NCBI GenBank assembly: GCA_963703565.1
Contig: CAVPEW010000068.1
Location: 124,001 to 188,000 of the forward strand
Source: CAVPEW01 sp963703565
GTDB taxonomy: Bacteria; Actinomycetota; Acidimicrobiia; Acidimicrobiales; VFJN01
Reading direction: 5' to 3'
Length of the DNA: 64,000 nt
The position numbers were made by a program, and so were the translations under genes. Shown here piece by piece: positions 49,859-57,931 of this stretch. The first letter of the stretch is position 1; every line of letters begins with the position of its first letter. The notes below the pieces were generated by a model that saw only the letters and a program-made list of their open reading frames with translations, did no database searches and had not been told where the DNA came from.

Positions 49859-50845
49859 GTGATCGTGGACTGCGCTGTGTACAGCAACGGGCAACGCCGG
49901 CCGGACCGGCTAGCGCTCGAGGATGCGTTCGAGGCGGCGCGCGAGCCGGGATCGTTCGTCTGGATCGGGCTGTTCGAGCCGACGGCGGAGGAGCTCGACG
50001 GCGTCCGTGACGAGTTCGCGCTCCACGACCTCGCGGTCCAGGACGCTGTGCGGGCTCACCAACGCCCGAAGATCGAGGTCTACGGCGGCGACCTGTTCGT
50101 CGTGCTCAAGACCGCCCGGTACCTGGACACCACCGAGACCGTCGAGTTCGCCGAGATCCAGCTCTTCGTCGGCGAGAGCTACGTGGTGAGCGTGCGTCAC
50201 GGCAAGGGCTCCGCGCTCGCCGATGTCCGCCTCGAGCTCGAGGCCCATCCCGACCGGCTGCGGATCGGGCCAATGGCGGTGCTCTACGCCGTGCTGGACC
50301 GGGTCGTCGACGACTACCGCCCTGTCATCGAGGGCCTCGACAACGACATCGACGAGATCGAGACGGCGGTGTTCGACCCGGAGCGGCCCCGCCGAGCCGA
50401 CCCGTCCCGGCGGATCTTCAAGCTCAAGCGGGAGGTCCAGGACTTCAACCGCAACGCCGGGCCCCTCGTCGAAGCGGTCCACCGCCTGGCCGACCCCAAT
50501 GGGTCGCTGCCCGGTTGGCACCCCGACCTGGCGCCGTACTTCCGCGACGTGGAGGACCACCTGCACCGCATCGTCGCCGAGATCGACAACTTCAGCGTGC
50601 TGCTCTCCGACGCCCTCGACGCCAACCTGGCCCAGGTCAGCATCCGCCAGAACGACGACATGCGCCGCATAACGGCGCTGGTAGCGCTCGGGGCGGTCCC
50701 CACCGTCACGGGAGCCGTGTACGGCATGAACTTCGAGCACATGCCCGAGCTGGGCTGGTCACTGGGCTATCCGCTGGTGATGGTGCTCAACCTCGTCGCC
50801 TGCGTGGCTCTCTACCTGCGCTTCCGACGAGCGGGCTGGCTCTAG
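49859..50845 (+). CDS. corA: CorA-family magnesium/cobalt transporter
   Basis: A 328-residue pentameric channel. A large cytoplasmic N-terminal funnel precedes two C-terminal helices, with the selectivity motif YGMN between them (ALVALGAVPTVTGAVYGMNF ends the first helix). The stalk shows NRNAGPLVEAVHRL and the short basic tail RFRRAGWL. GTG 49859 follows GACAAT (49847-49852) by 6 nt, so a leaderless start is likely. Confidence 0.94.
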   Translation: MIVDCAVYSNGQRRPDRLALEDAFEAAREPGSFVWIGLFEPTAEELDGVRDEFALHDLAVQDAVRAHQRPKIEVYGGDLFVVLKTARYLDTTETVEFAEIQLFVGESYVVSVRHGKGSALADVRLELEAHPDRLRIGPMAVLYAVLDRVVDDYRPVIEGLDNDIDEIETAVFDPERPRRADPSRRIFKLKREVQDFNRNAGPLVEAVHRLADPNGSLPGWHPDLAPYFRDVEDHLHRIVAEIDNFSVLLSDALDANLAQVSIRQNDDMRRITALVALGAVPTVTGAVYGMNFEHMPELGWSLGYPLVMVLNLVACVALYLRFRRAGWL

Positions 50846-50875
50846 GCGCCGATCGCCACCGGGTCCGGGACACCT

Positions 50876-51556
50876 TCAGCGGTGGGGATCGGCCGGGCGC
50901 AGGGTCCCGAAGGTGGGCGCGATCCGTGGGCTGCCCGGGCGGCGCGCCGACGGACGGGCGCCGTCGGCGCCCGCCTGGCGGGCCACCAGCCACAGCAGCG
51001 CCAGGCCGCAGAGGTCGAACAGGTGGTGCGACTCGGTGCCCAGGGTCGTGGAACCCTCGATCAGATCAAGCACGGTCGTGGCCAGCACCGCCACGGCCAG
51101 CACCCACGCCAGCGGCAGCAGGCTGCCTGCTCGCCAGGGCTGACCGGCCGCAACGAGCAGGCCGGCGGCCACGGCCATGTCGAAGGCGCCCAGCTCGCGC
51201 GCGACGTGGATGGTGGCGCCGGCGCTGTCGCCCAGCAGCAGGGCGGGAGCGGCCAGCAGCATCTGCGTCGCGGCCACGCTGAACAGGGCCCAGCGCGCCA
51301 CCGAGACGGTCGCGGGGCCCCGTGGGGATCGAGTCCTGCGGCGAGCTCGGACGGCCTCGAGCACCGCCTCGGACAGGTCCGGCACGGCGTCGGCGGGCCG
51401 GACCCGCACCATGCGGTGCAGTGTGGCCAGGTCCTCCGACCACCGGGCGCAGCCGGCGCATCCGCCGAGGTGGCGCTCGATGACGTCCTCGTCCAGCCCG
51501 GGCGCCTCCCCGTCCAGGCGGGCCGAGAGCGCGTCGCGCACGACGTCGCATCGCAT
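50876..51556 (-). CDS. zinc-finger anti-sigma-like membrane protein
   Basis: A 226-residue protein. The N-terminal HxxxCxxC zinc anti-sigma motif (HLGGCAGC) lies near residue 32. Then come four hydrophobic segments (VARWALFSVAATQMLLAAPALLL, FDMAVAAGLLVAAG, LLPLAWVLAVAVLATTVLDLI, LFDLCGLALLWLVA). It is divergent from an ECF sigma gene with only 75 nt between, so it is the likely partner that inactivates it. Confidence 0.82.
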   Translation of the reverse strand: MRCDVVRDALSARLDGEAPGLDEDVIERHLGGCAGCARWSEDLATLHRMVRVRPADAVPDLSEAVLEAVRARRRTRSPRGPATVSVARWALFSVAATQMLLAAPALLLGDSAGATIHVARELGAFDMAVAAGLLVAAGQPWRAGSLLPLAWVLAVAVLATTVLDLIEGSTTLGTESHHLFDLCGLALLWLVARQAGADGARPSARRPGSPRIAPTFGTLRPADPHR

Positions 51557-51631
51557 GCCCGGTGGTCGCCGCTGGGGGCGCGCCGGTTCCCGGGCGGGAC
51601 CGAGCGCTCCTTCGGGTGCCACACTCACGAG

Positions 51632-52168
51632 GTGGACGACCTGACCGGTCTGGCGTTCCAGGCTGCCGCGGGCGATCGTGGGGCGCTGACGGCATGGGTC
51701 CGCTCGACCCAGCCGGAGGTGTGGCGGGTTTGCGCCCGCCTGGGGGATGCGGGAGCTGCCGACGACCTGACCCAGGAGGTCTACCTGCGGGCCATCCCGG
51801 CCCTGCCCCGCTTCCGGGGCGACTCGTCGGCGCGCACCTGGCTGTTGGCCATCGCCCGCAACGTGTGCGCGGACCACGTCCGGCGCCGAAGCCGGGCCCG
51901 GGCGCTGCGCGAGCGCCTGTCGAGCCGCGCCGTGCCGGCGCTCAGCGAGTCAGGGGCGGGCGAGGTCGATCTCGACGCCCTCGTGATGACCCTCGACCCC
52001 GACCGGCGGGCAGCGTTCGTGCTGACCCAGGTCTCCGGGCTCTCCTACGCAGAGGCCGCCGAGGTCTGCGAGGTTCCCGTGGGCACCATCCGCTCGCGCG
52101 TCTCACGGGCGCGCGCCGAGCTGATCGAGATGCTCGCCGATTCCGATGCCGCCCACGGTCGCGTCTGA
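51632..52168 (+). CDS. ECF RNA polymerase sigma factor, SigC-like
   Basis: A 178-residue ECF sigma. Region 2 (~10-85) has LTAWVRSTQPEVWRVCARLGD, AADDLTQEVYLRAIPALPRFRGDSSARTWLL and IARNVCADHVRRR. Region 4 (~115-165) has LTQVSGLSYAEAAEVCEVPVGTIRSRVSRARAEL. It is most similar in pattern to mycobacterial SigC. GTG 51632 gives the standard VDDLTGLA start. It shares a 75-bp divergent promoter region with its putative anti-sigma. Confidence 0.9.
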   Translation: MDDLTGLAFQAAAGDRGALTAWVRSTQPEVWRVCARLGDAGAADDLTQEVYLRAIPALPRFRGDSSARTWLLAIARNVCADHVRRRSRARALRERLSSRAVPALSESGAGEVDLDALVMTLDPDRRAAFVLTQVSGLSYAEAAEVCEVPVGTIRSRVSRARAELIEMLADSDAAHGRV

Positions 52169-52201
52169 CGCCATCGACGCGGCGTCGCGGTCGGCCGCAT
52201 C

Positions 52202-52984
52202 TCAGCAGGGAGCGAGCAGCGCGAGAAGCGCGTCGTGGAGCTCACCGTTGCTGGCCAGTCCCGAGCCGCCGTCGATGCGTTCCCGGCCGGCCAGGTCGGT
52301 GAAGCGCCCGCCCGCCTCGGAGAGGATGACCGGCATGGGGGCGACGTCGTAGGGCGCGGCCGCGGGGTCGACCATGGCCGCGACGCGTCCGGTGGCCACC
52401 AGCATGTAGCCGTACCCGTCGCCCCAGGTACGCAGGTGCACCCCGGCGGCGCCGATCGCTTCGAGCTGCTCGCCGGTCCAGCCCGACACGGCGCTCGAGG
52501 TCACGAACGCGCCCTCCAGCGCGGTACCCGGCTGCACCCGGGCGGGGCCCGTATCGGTCCACGCTCCGAGACCACGCCCGGCCCACACCGCCTCGCCCAG
52601 AGCTGGGATGTCGATCACGCCCAGGGCGATCCCGTGCTCGTCCTCCAGCGCGAGGAGGGTGGCGTAGAGCGGGACGCCGCAGGTGAAGGCCTTGGTCCCG
52701 TCGATGGGATCGACGATCCAGCGGCGCCCGGTGCGCGACGTCACCGGTGGCTCCTCCTCCCCGAGCACGCCATCGCCGTCGAAGATGCCGGCCAGGCGGT
52801 CGCGCACGATCCGCTCGGCTCGACGGTCGGCGGCGGTCACCGGGGTGCCGTCGTCCTTGCGCTCCACCTCGAGCGTCGACGAGCGGAACCATTCCAGGGT
52901 GGAGCGACCGGCCTCACGTGCGATGGCCAGCGCGGCCTCGAGCTCGGATCGCTCAGCCGGGGGCGGGGTCGATGCTGGCACCAT
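52202..52984 (-). CDS. inositol-monophosphatase-family phosphatase, HisN-like
   Basis: A 260-residue Mg-dependent phosphatase. Metal-site motifs are GEEE, WIVDPIDGTKAF and the C-terminal AAPYDVAPMPVILSEAGG (Tyr replaces the usual Trp of WDxAA). WGDGYGYMLVATGRVAAMVDP resembles actinobacterial HisN (histidinol-phosphatase) more than SuhB. Inositol-phosphate or PAP phosphatase is the alternative. It overlaps the upstream membrane lipoprotein gene by 32 nt. Confidence 0.82.
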   Translation of the reverse strand: MVPASTPPPAERSELEAALAIAREAGRSTLEWFRSSTLEVERKDDGTPVTAADRRAERIVRDRLAGIFDGDGVLGEEEPPVTSRTGRRWIVDPIDGTKAFTCGVPLYATLLALEDEHGIALGVIDIPALGEAVWAGRGLGAWTDTGPARVQPGTALEGAFVTSSAVSGWTGEQLEAIGAAGVHLRTWGDGYGYMLVATGRVAAMVDPAAAPYDVAPMPVILSEAGGRFTDLAGRERIDGGSGLASNGELHDALLALLAPC

Positions 52985-53684
52985 CGGAGTCTCGCAGGCG
53001 TTCGACCGGCGACCGTCGGGCCGGCCACGCGCCCCACGCCCCCAGCACGCTGGGAACGGCGTTGATCATCAGGGCGGTCAGTGGCCAGGACCGCTCGTCC
53101 TCGACGACGGCCACGATCGCCGCCACGACGCCGGCGACCACTTGGGCACCGAGGGTGACAGCGCCGATCCAGCGGTCGCGATGGGCGCTACCACCAGCAG
53201 CGCGCGCTGCGAGCGTGACGACTGCAGCCGGCAACCCCACCACCACCAGGACCAGCACCGCCATGACGCTGTAGAGGTGGGCGTCGCCATCGTTGGCGCT
53301 GAGGGCCAGCAGCGTGGCGGACCGCGCCTCGGGAGCCTCGCCGAGCAGGCTGCGGGTGCGCAGCGCGGCGGCGACGGCGAGCACGGTGATCTGCCAGAGC
53401 ACCGCCGCCTGCAGGGCCAGCAGCAGCGCCGGCCACCGCGGCGCGGGACCGCCGGGCCGGCGTCGGGCGATGAGCGCTCCCAGCACAGCGGTGGCCAGGA
53501 CCGCCGCTGACCCCACGGCGACCCACGTGGCGGCGTCGGGAGCGGGCTCGGGGCGTGGGGCGAGGCGTCTGCGGTCGCCGCAACCGCTCAGGACGGTCGC
53601 GGCGGCGAGCCCCGCGGCGATGGGCCAGGCCGACCTGGGTCCCGGCGCGGCCCGCGATCGCCGCGACGGGTCGGTCAGGCGCAA
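52953..53684 (-). CDS. membrane lipoprotein with about five helices, unknown function
   Basis: A ~243-residue protein. A signal region ends in VLSGC (lipobox). Four or five hydrophobic segments follow (WVAVGSAAVLATAVLGALIA, WPALLLALQAAVLWQITVLAVAA, LYSVMAVLVLVVVGLPAAVVTLAA, WIGAVTLGAQVVAGVVAAIVAVV, LTALMINAVPSVLGAWGAW). No family is recognised. The start is uncertain: TTG 53684 overlaps the zur stop; CTG 53678 forms a CTGA overlap with it, as at recF. Confidence 0.6.
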   Translation of the reverse strand: MRLTDPSRRSRAAPGPRSAWPIAAGLAAATVLSGCGDRRRLAPRPEPAPDAATWVAVGSAAVLATAVLGALIARRRPGGPAPRWPALLLALQAAVLWQITVLAVAAALRTRSLLGEAPEARSATLLALSANDGDAHLYSVMAVLVLVVVGLPAAVVTLAARAAGGSAHRDRWIGAVTLGAQVVAGVVAAIVAVVEDERSWPLTALMINAVPSVLGAWGAWPARRSPVERLRDSDGASIDPAPG

Positions 53685-54104
53685 CGGGGGCAGAGCCCGA
53701 CCAGATCGAGGCGGTGGTGCTCGACGCGGTAGTCGTGGCGGCGGGCTACGCCGGCCAGGGCGCGTTCGAGCTCCGCCTCGATCCCGTCGCCGATGGTGAA
53801 GTCGCTCATCTCGCCACAGGCCGAGCAGATGAGGTGGTGGTGGTGCTCGGTCAGGTCCTCGGCCAGCTCGTAGCGAGCGAACTCGTCGGCGGCGATGAGA
53901 CGCTTGACCACGCCGGCGCGCTCGAGGACCGCCAGGTTGCGATAGGCGGAGCTTCTGAGCGAGATCCGGCCGACGCGCCAGCACCTCGGGGATGGTCAGC
54001 GGGTGCGCGGCATCGGCGAAGACCTCGACCAGCGCCCGCCGTCGAGGCGTGTAGCGCTGGCCGTCCCGGCGCAACCGGGCGACGGCGATGCCGTGCAGGT
54101 CCAT
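53675..54104 (-). CDS. zur: Fur-family regulator, Zur-like (frameshifted)
   Basis: A 142-residue Fur-family repressor when one inserted base is removed. The winged helix is DGQRYTPRRRALVEVFADAAHPLTIPEVL in part, then SSAYRNLAVLERAGVV. The metal/dimer domain has EHHHHLICSACGEMSDF and ends in CPRC, i.e. two CxxC structural zinc pairs. The break at 53949-53955 is GAGCTC with a doubled base. Because it sits beside a ZnuABC-type zinc importer it is most likely Zur. A tandem TGAGAATCGC repeat lies 22 nt upstream of its ATG. Confidence 0.88.
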
Positions 54105-54125
54105 CTTCGTCACGCTAGCCGAAGG

Positions 54126-54145
54126 TGAGAATCGCTGAGAATCGC
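54126..54145. promoter_or_regulatory. tandem decamer before zur, candidate operator
   Basis: TGAGAATCGC occurs twice back to back (54126-54135, 54136-54145). Fur-family proteins often bind arrays of GATAAT/GAGAAT-like hexamers. Its position between znuC and zur suggests Zur autoregulation. Confidence 0.45.
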
Positions 54146-54171
54146 ATGCACGGTTGAGCGTGGCCCGTAGG

Positions 54172-54996
54172 TCAGTGGCCGTCGAGCAGCAGGGTGCGCC
54201 CGCCGACCTGGACCAGGCGGCCGCCATAGGCCTCCACCAGCCGATCCTCGGACAGGGCGGCCGCGGGCTCGCCGTGGGACACGACCCGGCCTGCGAGGAG
54301 CACCACGTGGTCGGCGCGCAACGCGTCACCGAGGTCGTGGGTGGCCACGATCACCGTCGTTCCGGAGCGCACCAGTGACTCGATCACCTCGGCGATGCGC
54401 TGGCGTGACACGACGTCGAGGCCCGATGCCGGTTCGTCGAGCAACAGGAGCGAGGCCTGCTGGGCCAGCCCCTGGGCCACCAGCGCGCGCTGGCGCTGCC
54501 CTCCCGACAGCTCGCCGAGCTGGCGGTCGGCAAGGCCGGTCAGCTCGAGCGCCTCGAGCGCCTCGTCGATGGCCGCCCGGTCCTCGGCGCCGAGTCGGCG
54601 CAGCAGGCCGGTGTGCCGGTAGCGGGCCATCGTTACCGTCTCGCGCACCGTCAGGGGCAGCTTGCGGTCCACGACGGTGCCCTGCAACACGTACGCGACA
54701 CCGGCGGGCTCGTGCAGCGCCGGGACGTCCGCACGCCCTGCCGCGGGTGCCAGCAGGCCGGCGAGAGCGTGCAGCAGAGACGACTTGCCCGCCCCGTTGG
54801 GTCCGACCAGGGCACTGCGAACGCCGGCGGGCACCACGAGATCGGACGCGGCCAGCACGGTGCGGTCGCCACGCCGCAACTCGAGCCCCGAAGCGGCCAC
54901 TGCCGGGCGGCCGGCAGGGGACGGGTCGAGGCCGCCCGCCTCGATGGGTTCGGCGGGCCCGGTCCGGGTCTGCGTGCCCGCGTCGGAAGCGCCCAT
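54172..54996 (-). CDS. znuC: metal ABC transporter ATPase, ZnuC-like
   Basis: A 274-residue ATP-binding subunit with GPNGAGKSSLLHALAG (Walker A), AYVLQGTVVDRKLPLTVRETV (Q-loop), LSGGQRQRALVAQGLA (signature), LLLLDEPASGLD (Walker B) and the switch His in IVATHDLGDAL. It is predicted to power the ZnuA/ZnuB pair encoded divergently. ATG 54996 is preferred over 55047, whose codon lies inside the operator-like dyad. Confidence 0.88.
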   Translation of the reverse strand: MGASDAGTQTRTGPAEPIEAGGLDPSPAGRPAVAASGLELRRGDRTVLAASDLVVPAGVRSALVGPNGAGKSSLLHALAGLLAPAAGRADVPALHEPAGVAYVLQGTVVDRKLPLTVRETVTMARYRHTGLLRRLGAEDRAAIDEALEALELTGLADRQLGELSGGQRQRALVAQGLAQQASLLLLDEPASGLDVVSRQRIAEVIESLVRSGTTVIVATHDLGDALRADHVVLLAGRVVSHGEPAAALSEDRLVEAYGGRLVQVGGRTLLLDGH

Positions 54997-55037
54997 CAGG
55001 TTGCCGACGGTACCCCCCGCCTCTACCGTTCCACACA

Positions 55038-55052
55038 TGGGAACCATTCCTA
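55038..55052. promoter_or_regulatory. operator-like dyad in the znuC-znuA divergent promoter
   Basis: TGGGAA-CCA-TTCCTA is an inverted repeat with one mismatch (5 of 6 pairs), next to a TACTCT -10-like hexamer (55051-55056) for znuA. It may be a Zur site controlling both directions. Confidence 0.4.
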
Positions 55053-55068
55053 CTCTTGGTCTGCTGCC

Positions 55069-56007
55069 GTGACGGTCGCGGCACGGCTCGGGGGCCCGCG
55101 AGGAAGGGGGACCCGGTGGGCGTTGGCGCTGGCACTGGCCTCACCGGTGCTGTCCGGGTGGGCGTGCAGCGACGGGAGCGCGACCGCGGGCGACGTCGTC
55201 GTGGTCAGCACCAGCGTTCTCGGTGACGTGGTGCAACACGTGGCCGGACCGCAGCTGGCGGTGGAGGTGCTGATCGGTCCCGGTGTGGACCCCCACGAGT
55301 TCGCTCCCTCCGCGCGCCAGGTCGCCGATCTGCGCGACGCCAGACTGGTCATCGTCAACGGGGGAGGTCTCGAGGAGAGCCTCGACGAGACCGTGGCGGA
55401 CGCTGCCGCCGACGGTACCCCGGTGTTGCGGGCGCTGGACCTGGTCGACCCGATCCCCCGTCGTGACGGCGAGGGGCGCGATCCGCACTTCTTCACCGAC
55501 CCGGTGCGCATGGCGGCCCTAGTCGAGGTGCTCGGTGAACGAATCGGTGACCTCGACGGCGTCGACCGGGCCGAGGTGCTGGCGCGGGCCCGACGGTACG
55601 GCGCGGAGCTGGTAGAGCTCGACCAGCGCATGGACGAGCGCCTGGCCGAGGTCCCCCCGCAGCGCCGGTTGTTGGTGACCGAGCACGACACGCTCGGCTA
55701 CCTCGCACGTCGCTACGGGTTCGAGGTGCTGGGGGCCGTCCTGCCGGGTGGCTCGACCCTGGGAGCGCCGGCGGCTTCCGACCTGGCCGACCTGGCCGCA
55801 GCGCTGCGCGCGCGGGACGTCCCGGCCGTCTTCGTCGATGCCGGGTCCTCGCACGCCCTGGCGGAGACCCTCGCCAGCGAGGGCGACGTTGCGGTCGAGG
55901 TCGTGGAGCTCAACACCGAGTCGCTCGGGCCACCGGGGTCGGACTCGGCCGACTACGTGTCGATGCTGACGGCCGCTGCCGAGCGCATCGCCGAAGCGCT
56001 GAGATGA
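55069..56007 (+). CDS. znuA: zinc/manganese ABC transporter substrate-binding lipoprotein, ZnuA-like
   Basis: A 312-residue cluster A-I binding protein. The signal ends in VLSGWAC (lipobox). Metal ligands fit DPHEFAPSARQVADL (first His), HFFTDPVRM, LVTEHDTLGYLARRYGFE and a late Asp in VFVDAGSSHALAETLASE. There is no long His-rich loop, so Mn is an alternative to Zn. It overlaps znuB by ATGA. Confidence 0.87.
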   Translation: MTVAARLGGPRGRGTRWALALALASPVLSGWACSDGSATAGDVVVVSTSVLGDVVQHVAGPQLAVEVLIGPGVDPHEFAPSARQVADLRDARLVIVNGGGLEESLDETVADAAADGTPVLRALDLVDPIPRRDGEGRDPHFFTDPVRMAALVEVLGERIGDLDGVDRAEVLARARRYGAELVELDQRMDERLAEVPPQRRLLVTEHDTLGYLARRYGFEVLGAVLPGGSTLGAPAASDLADLAAALRARDVPAVFVDAGSSHALAETLASEGDVAVEVVELNTESLGPPGSDSADYVSMLTAAAERIAEALR

Positions 56008-56855
56008 GCGTGTTCGACGCCTTCGAACCAGCCTTCATGCAGCGCGCTCTGCTGGCCGGCGCCCTCGCCGTCGTGGCCTCGTCCGTGGTGGGCACCTGGA
56101 TGGTGCTTCGGGGTCTCACCTTCCTCGGGGACGCGTTGGCCCACGGTGTCGTGCCGGGGATGGCACTGGCGCTGCTGTGGGGCTTCGACCTCACCCTGGG
56201 GGCCGCCGCCTCGGCGGCGCTGATGGTGGCGGGGATCAGCGTGGTCTCTCGCCGCTCTCGCCTCGGGGAGGACACGGGCATCGGACTGCTCTTCGTGGGG
56301 ATGCTCGCGGCCGGGGTGGTGATCGTGTCGCGCAGCGCCACCTTCAGCACCGAGGTCACAGCGCTGCTCTTCGGCGACGTGCTCGCCGTGGACACCGGGG
56401 ATCTCAGGATCCAGGCCCTGGCCACCGCCGTCGTGGTCGTGGTCGCCGTCGTGGCGTATCGCGCCCTGCTGGCGCTGGCGTTCAACGCCGACAAGGCGGC
56501 CAGCCTCGGGCTACGTCCCGGGCTGACCCACGTCGTGCTCCTCGCGCTGGTGACCGGCTCCATCGTCTCGTCGTTCCGGGCGGTGGGCACCCTTCTCGTG
56601 TTCGGCCTGCTGGTGGGCCCCCCGGCCACCGCGACGCTGTTGGTGCGGCGAGCCTGGGCCGTGATGGTGGTCTCGGTGCTCGCGGGCTGGATCGCCGTCG
56701 TGGCCGGGTTGTGGTGCAGCTACCGCTGGGGGACGGCGGCCGGGGCCACAATGGCCGGTCTGGCGGTGGCCGAGTTCTTCGTGGTGCTCACCATCGGCGA
56801 GATCGTGGCGCTGCTCCGTCGCCGGGGTCGCAGTCGTGACGCCGCACCGGCCTGA
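56004..56855 (+). CDS. znuB: metal ABC transporter permease, ZnuB-like
   Basis: A 283-residue ABC-3 family permease with about eight helices. It has GTWMVLRGLTFLGDALAHGVVPGMA near the N-terminus and LVTGSIVSSFRAVGTLLVFGLLVGPPATA, the typical loop and helix. It completes the ZnuABC importer. Confidence 0.92.
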   Translation: MSVFDAFEPAFMQRALLAGALAVVASSVVGTWMVLRGLTFLGDALAHGVVPGMALALLWGFDLTLGAAASAALMVAGISVVSRRSRLGEDTGIGLLFVGMLAAGVVIVSRSATFSTEVTALLFGDVLAVDTGDLRIQALATAVVVVVAVVAYRALLALAFNADKAASLGLRPGLTHVVLLALVTGSIVSSFRAVGTLLVFGLLVGPPATATLLVRRAWAVMVVSVLAGWIAVVAGLWCSYRWGTAAGATMAGLAVAEFFVVLTIGEIVALLRRRGRSRDAAPA

Positions 56856-56909
56856 CGATGCGGTGCCAGGCTCGACTCCTGCCGGCCGGATCGGCGGCCC
56901 GGCTCGCGG

Positions 56910-57827
56910 TCAGTGGCGGTGCTCGACCGCCAGGTGCGAGTGCCCGACCCCGATGGGTTGGCCGACGACGTGCTCCCGACCCGGGTACGGGAGCCGGTAC
57001 GCGCACAGGTCGCAGGGCGTGGAGATCCGACCGGTGAGGGCGTCTTCGTAGCGCGATGCCAGGACCGAGCCCAGGCGCGGGTCGGGCCCGAACCAGCCGG
57101 CGTCGACCACCTCGATCCCCGTGCGGTCCGAGAATGCGGTTGCGTCGTCGGCGATGCGTCCCAGGAGCCGCCCATAGCACAGGAACCAGGCGAACAGAGC
57201 CACCCGGCGAGCGCCCAGGCGAGCGGCCATGTCCAGCGCGTCGGGCACGCCCGGGGTGGTCACTCCCGAGAAGCCGGTCACCTGGAACGGCGCCCCGGTG
57301 CTCTCCGCCAGCAGGCGTGTGGCCCGATGAGCTTCGGCGTTCGCGTCGGGGTCCGACGTGCCTCGGGCCACGACCACCAATGGCAGCCCTGATGCGCCGG
57401 CGTGAACGAGCGCCTCGGTTCCGATGCCGACCAGCGTTGGGTGCACGCCGAGCGGCTCGCCGTAGAGGACCTCGACGTCGGGGTGGCGCAGACGAGCCTC
57501 CACGACCACCGCGGGCACGTCGGACTTGGCGTGGCCGGCGGCCAGCAGCATCACCGGGAGGACCACGACCCGCCGGGCTCCGGCGGCCACCAGGGCATCG
57601 AAGCTGGGCCCGGCGGGTGGATCGCTCATCTCCAGGTACCCGATCGACACCGCCAGGTCGGGACGCGCCGCGGCGACGCCCTCGGCGAGGCGGTCCATCT
57701 CGGCGCTCGACGCGGCGCAGCGCGAGCCGTGGCCGACCAGCAGGAGCGCCTCGGGAGCTGCGGTCGCGCCGAGCAGCCTGGGCCGGGGGCGACCGAGTGC
57801 GAGGCCGGGGCGGAGCGGTGTGCGCAT
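56910..57827 (-). CDS. cbiX: sirohydrochlorin chelatase (CbiX family)
   Basis: A 305-residue tandem CbiX protein. The first half has LLLVGHGSR and the second metal-site segment LLAAGHAKSDVP; the second half has VVVARGTSDPDAN and LFAWFLCYGRLL. A C-terminal CDLC and a His-rich tail (GVGHSHLAVEHRH) may bind metal. It inserts Fe or Co into sirohydrochlorin for siroheme or cobalamin. It sits next to a metal importer, but convergently with znuB. Confidence 0.88.
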   Translation of the reverse strand: MRTPLRPGLALGRPRPRLLGATAAPEALLLVGHGSRCAASSAEMDRLAEGVAAARPDLAVSIGYLEMSDPPAGPSFDALVAAGARRVVVLPVMLLAAGHAKSDVPAVVVEARLRHPDVEVLYGEPLGVHPTLVGIGTEALVHAGASGLPLVVVARGTSDPDANAEAHRATRLLAESTGAPFQVTGFSGVTTPGVPDALDMAARLGARRVALFAWFLCYGRLLGRIADDATAFSDRTGIEVVDAGWFGPDPRLGSVLASRYEDALTGRISTPCDLCAYRLPYPGREHVVGQPIGVGHSHLAVEHRH

Positions 57828-57931
57828 GTCGTGGTGGTGTCGGTCCGGGCGCCCGGTCCGATCGGAGACGGGACCCTAGCGGGGGTCGGGGCGTCTGGCC
57901 CCTCCGGGCCATGGCGGCTGGACTGTGCGCC

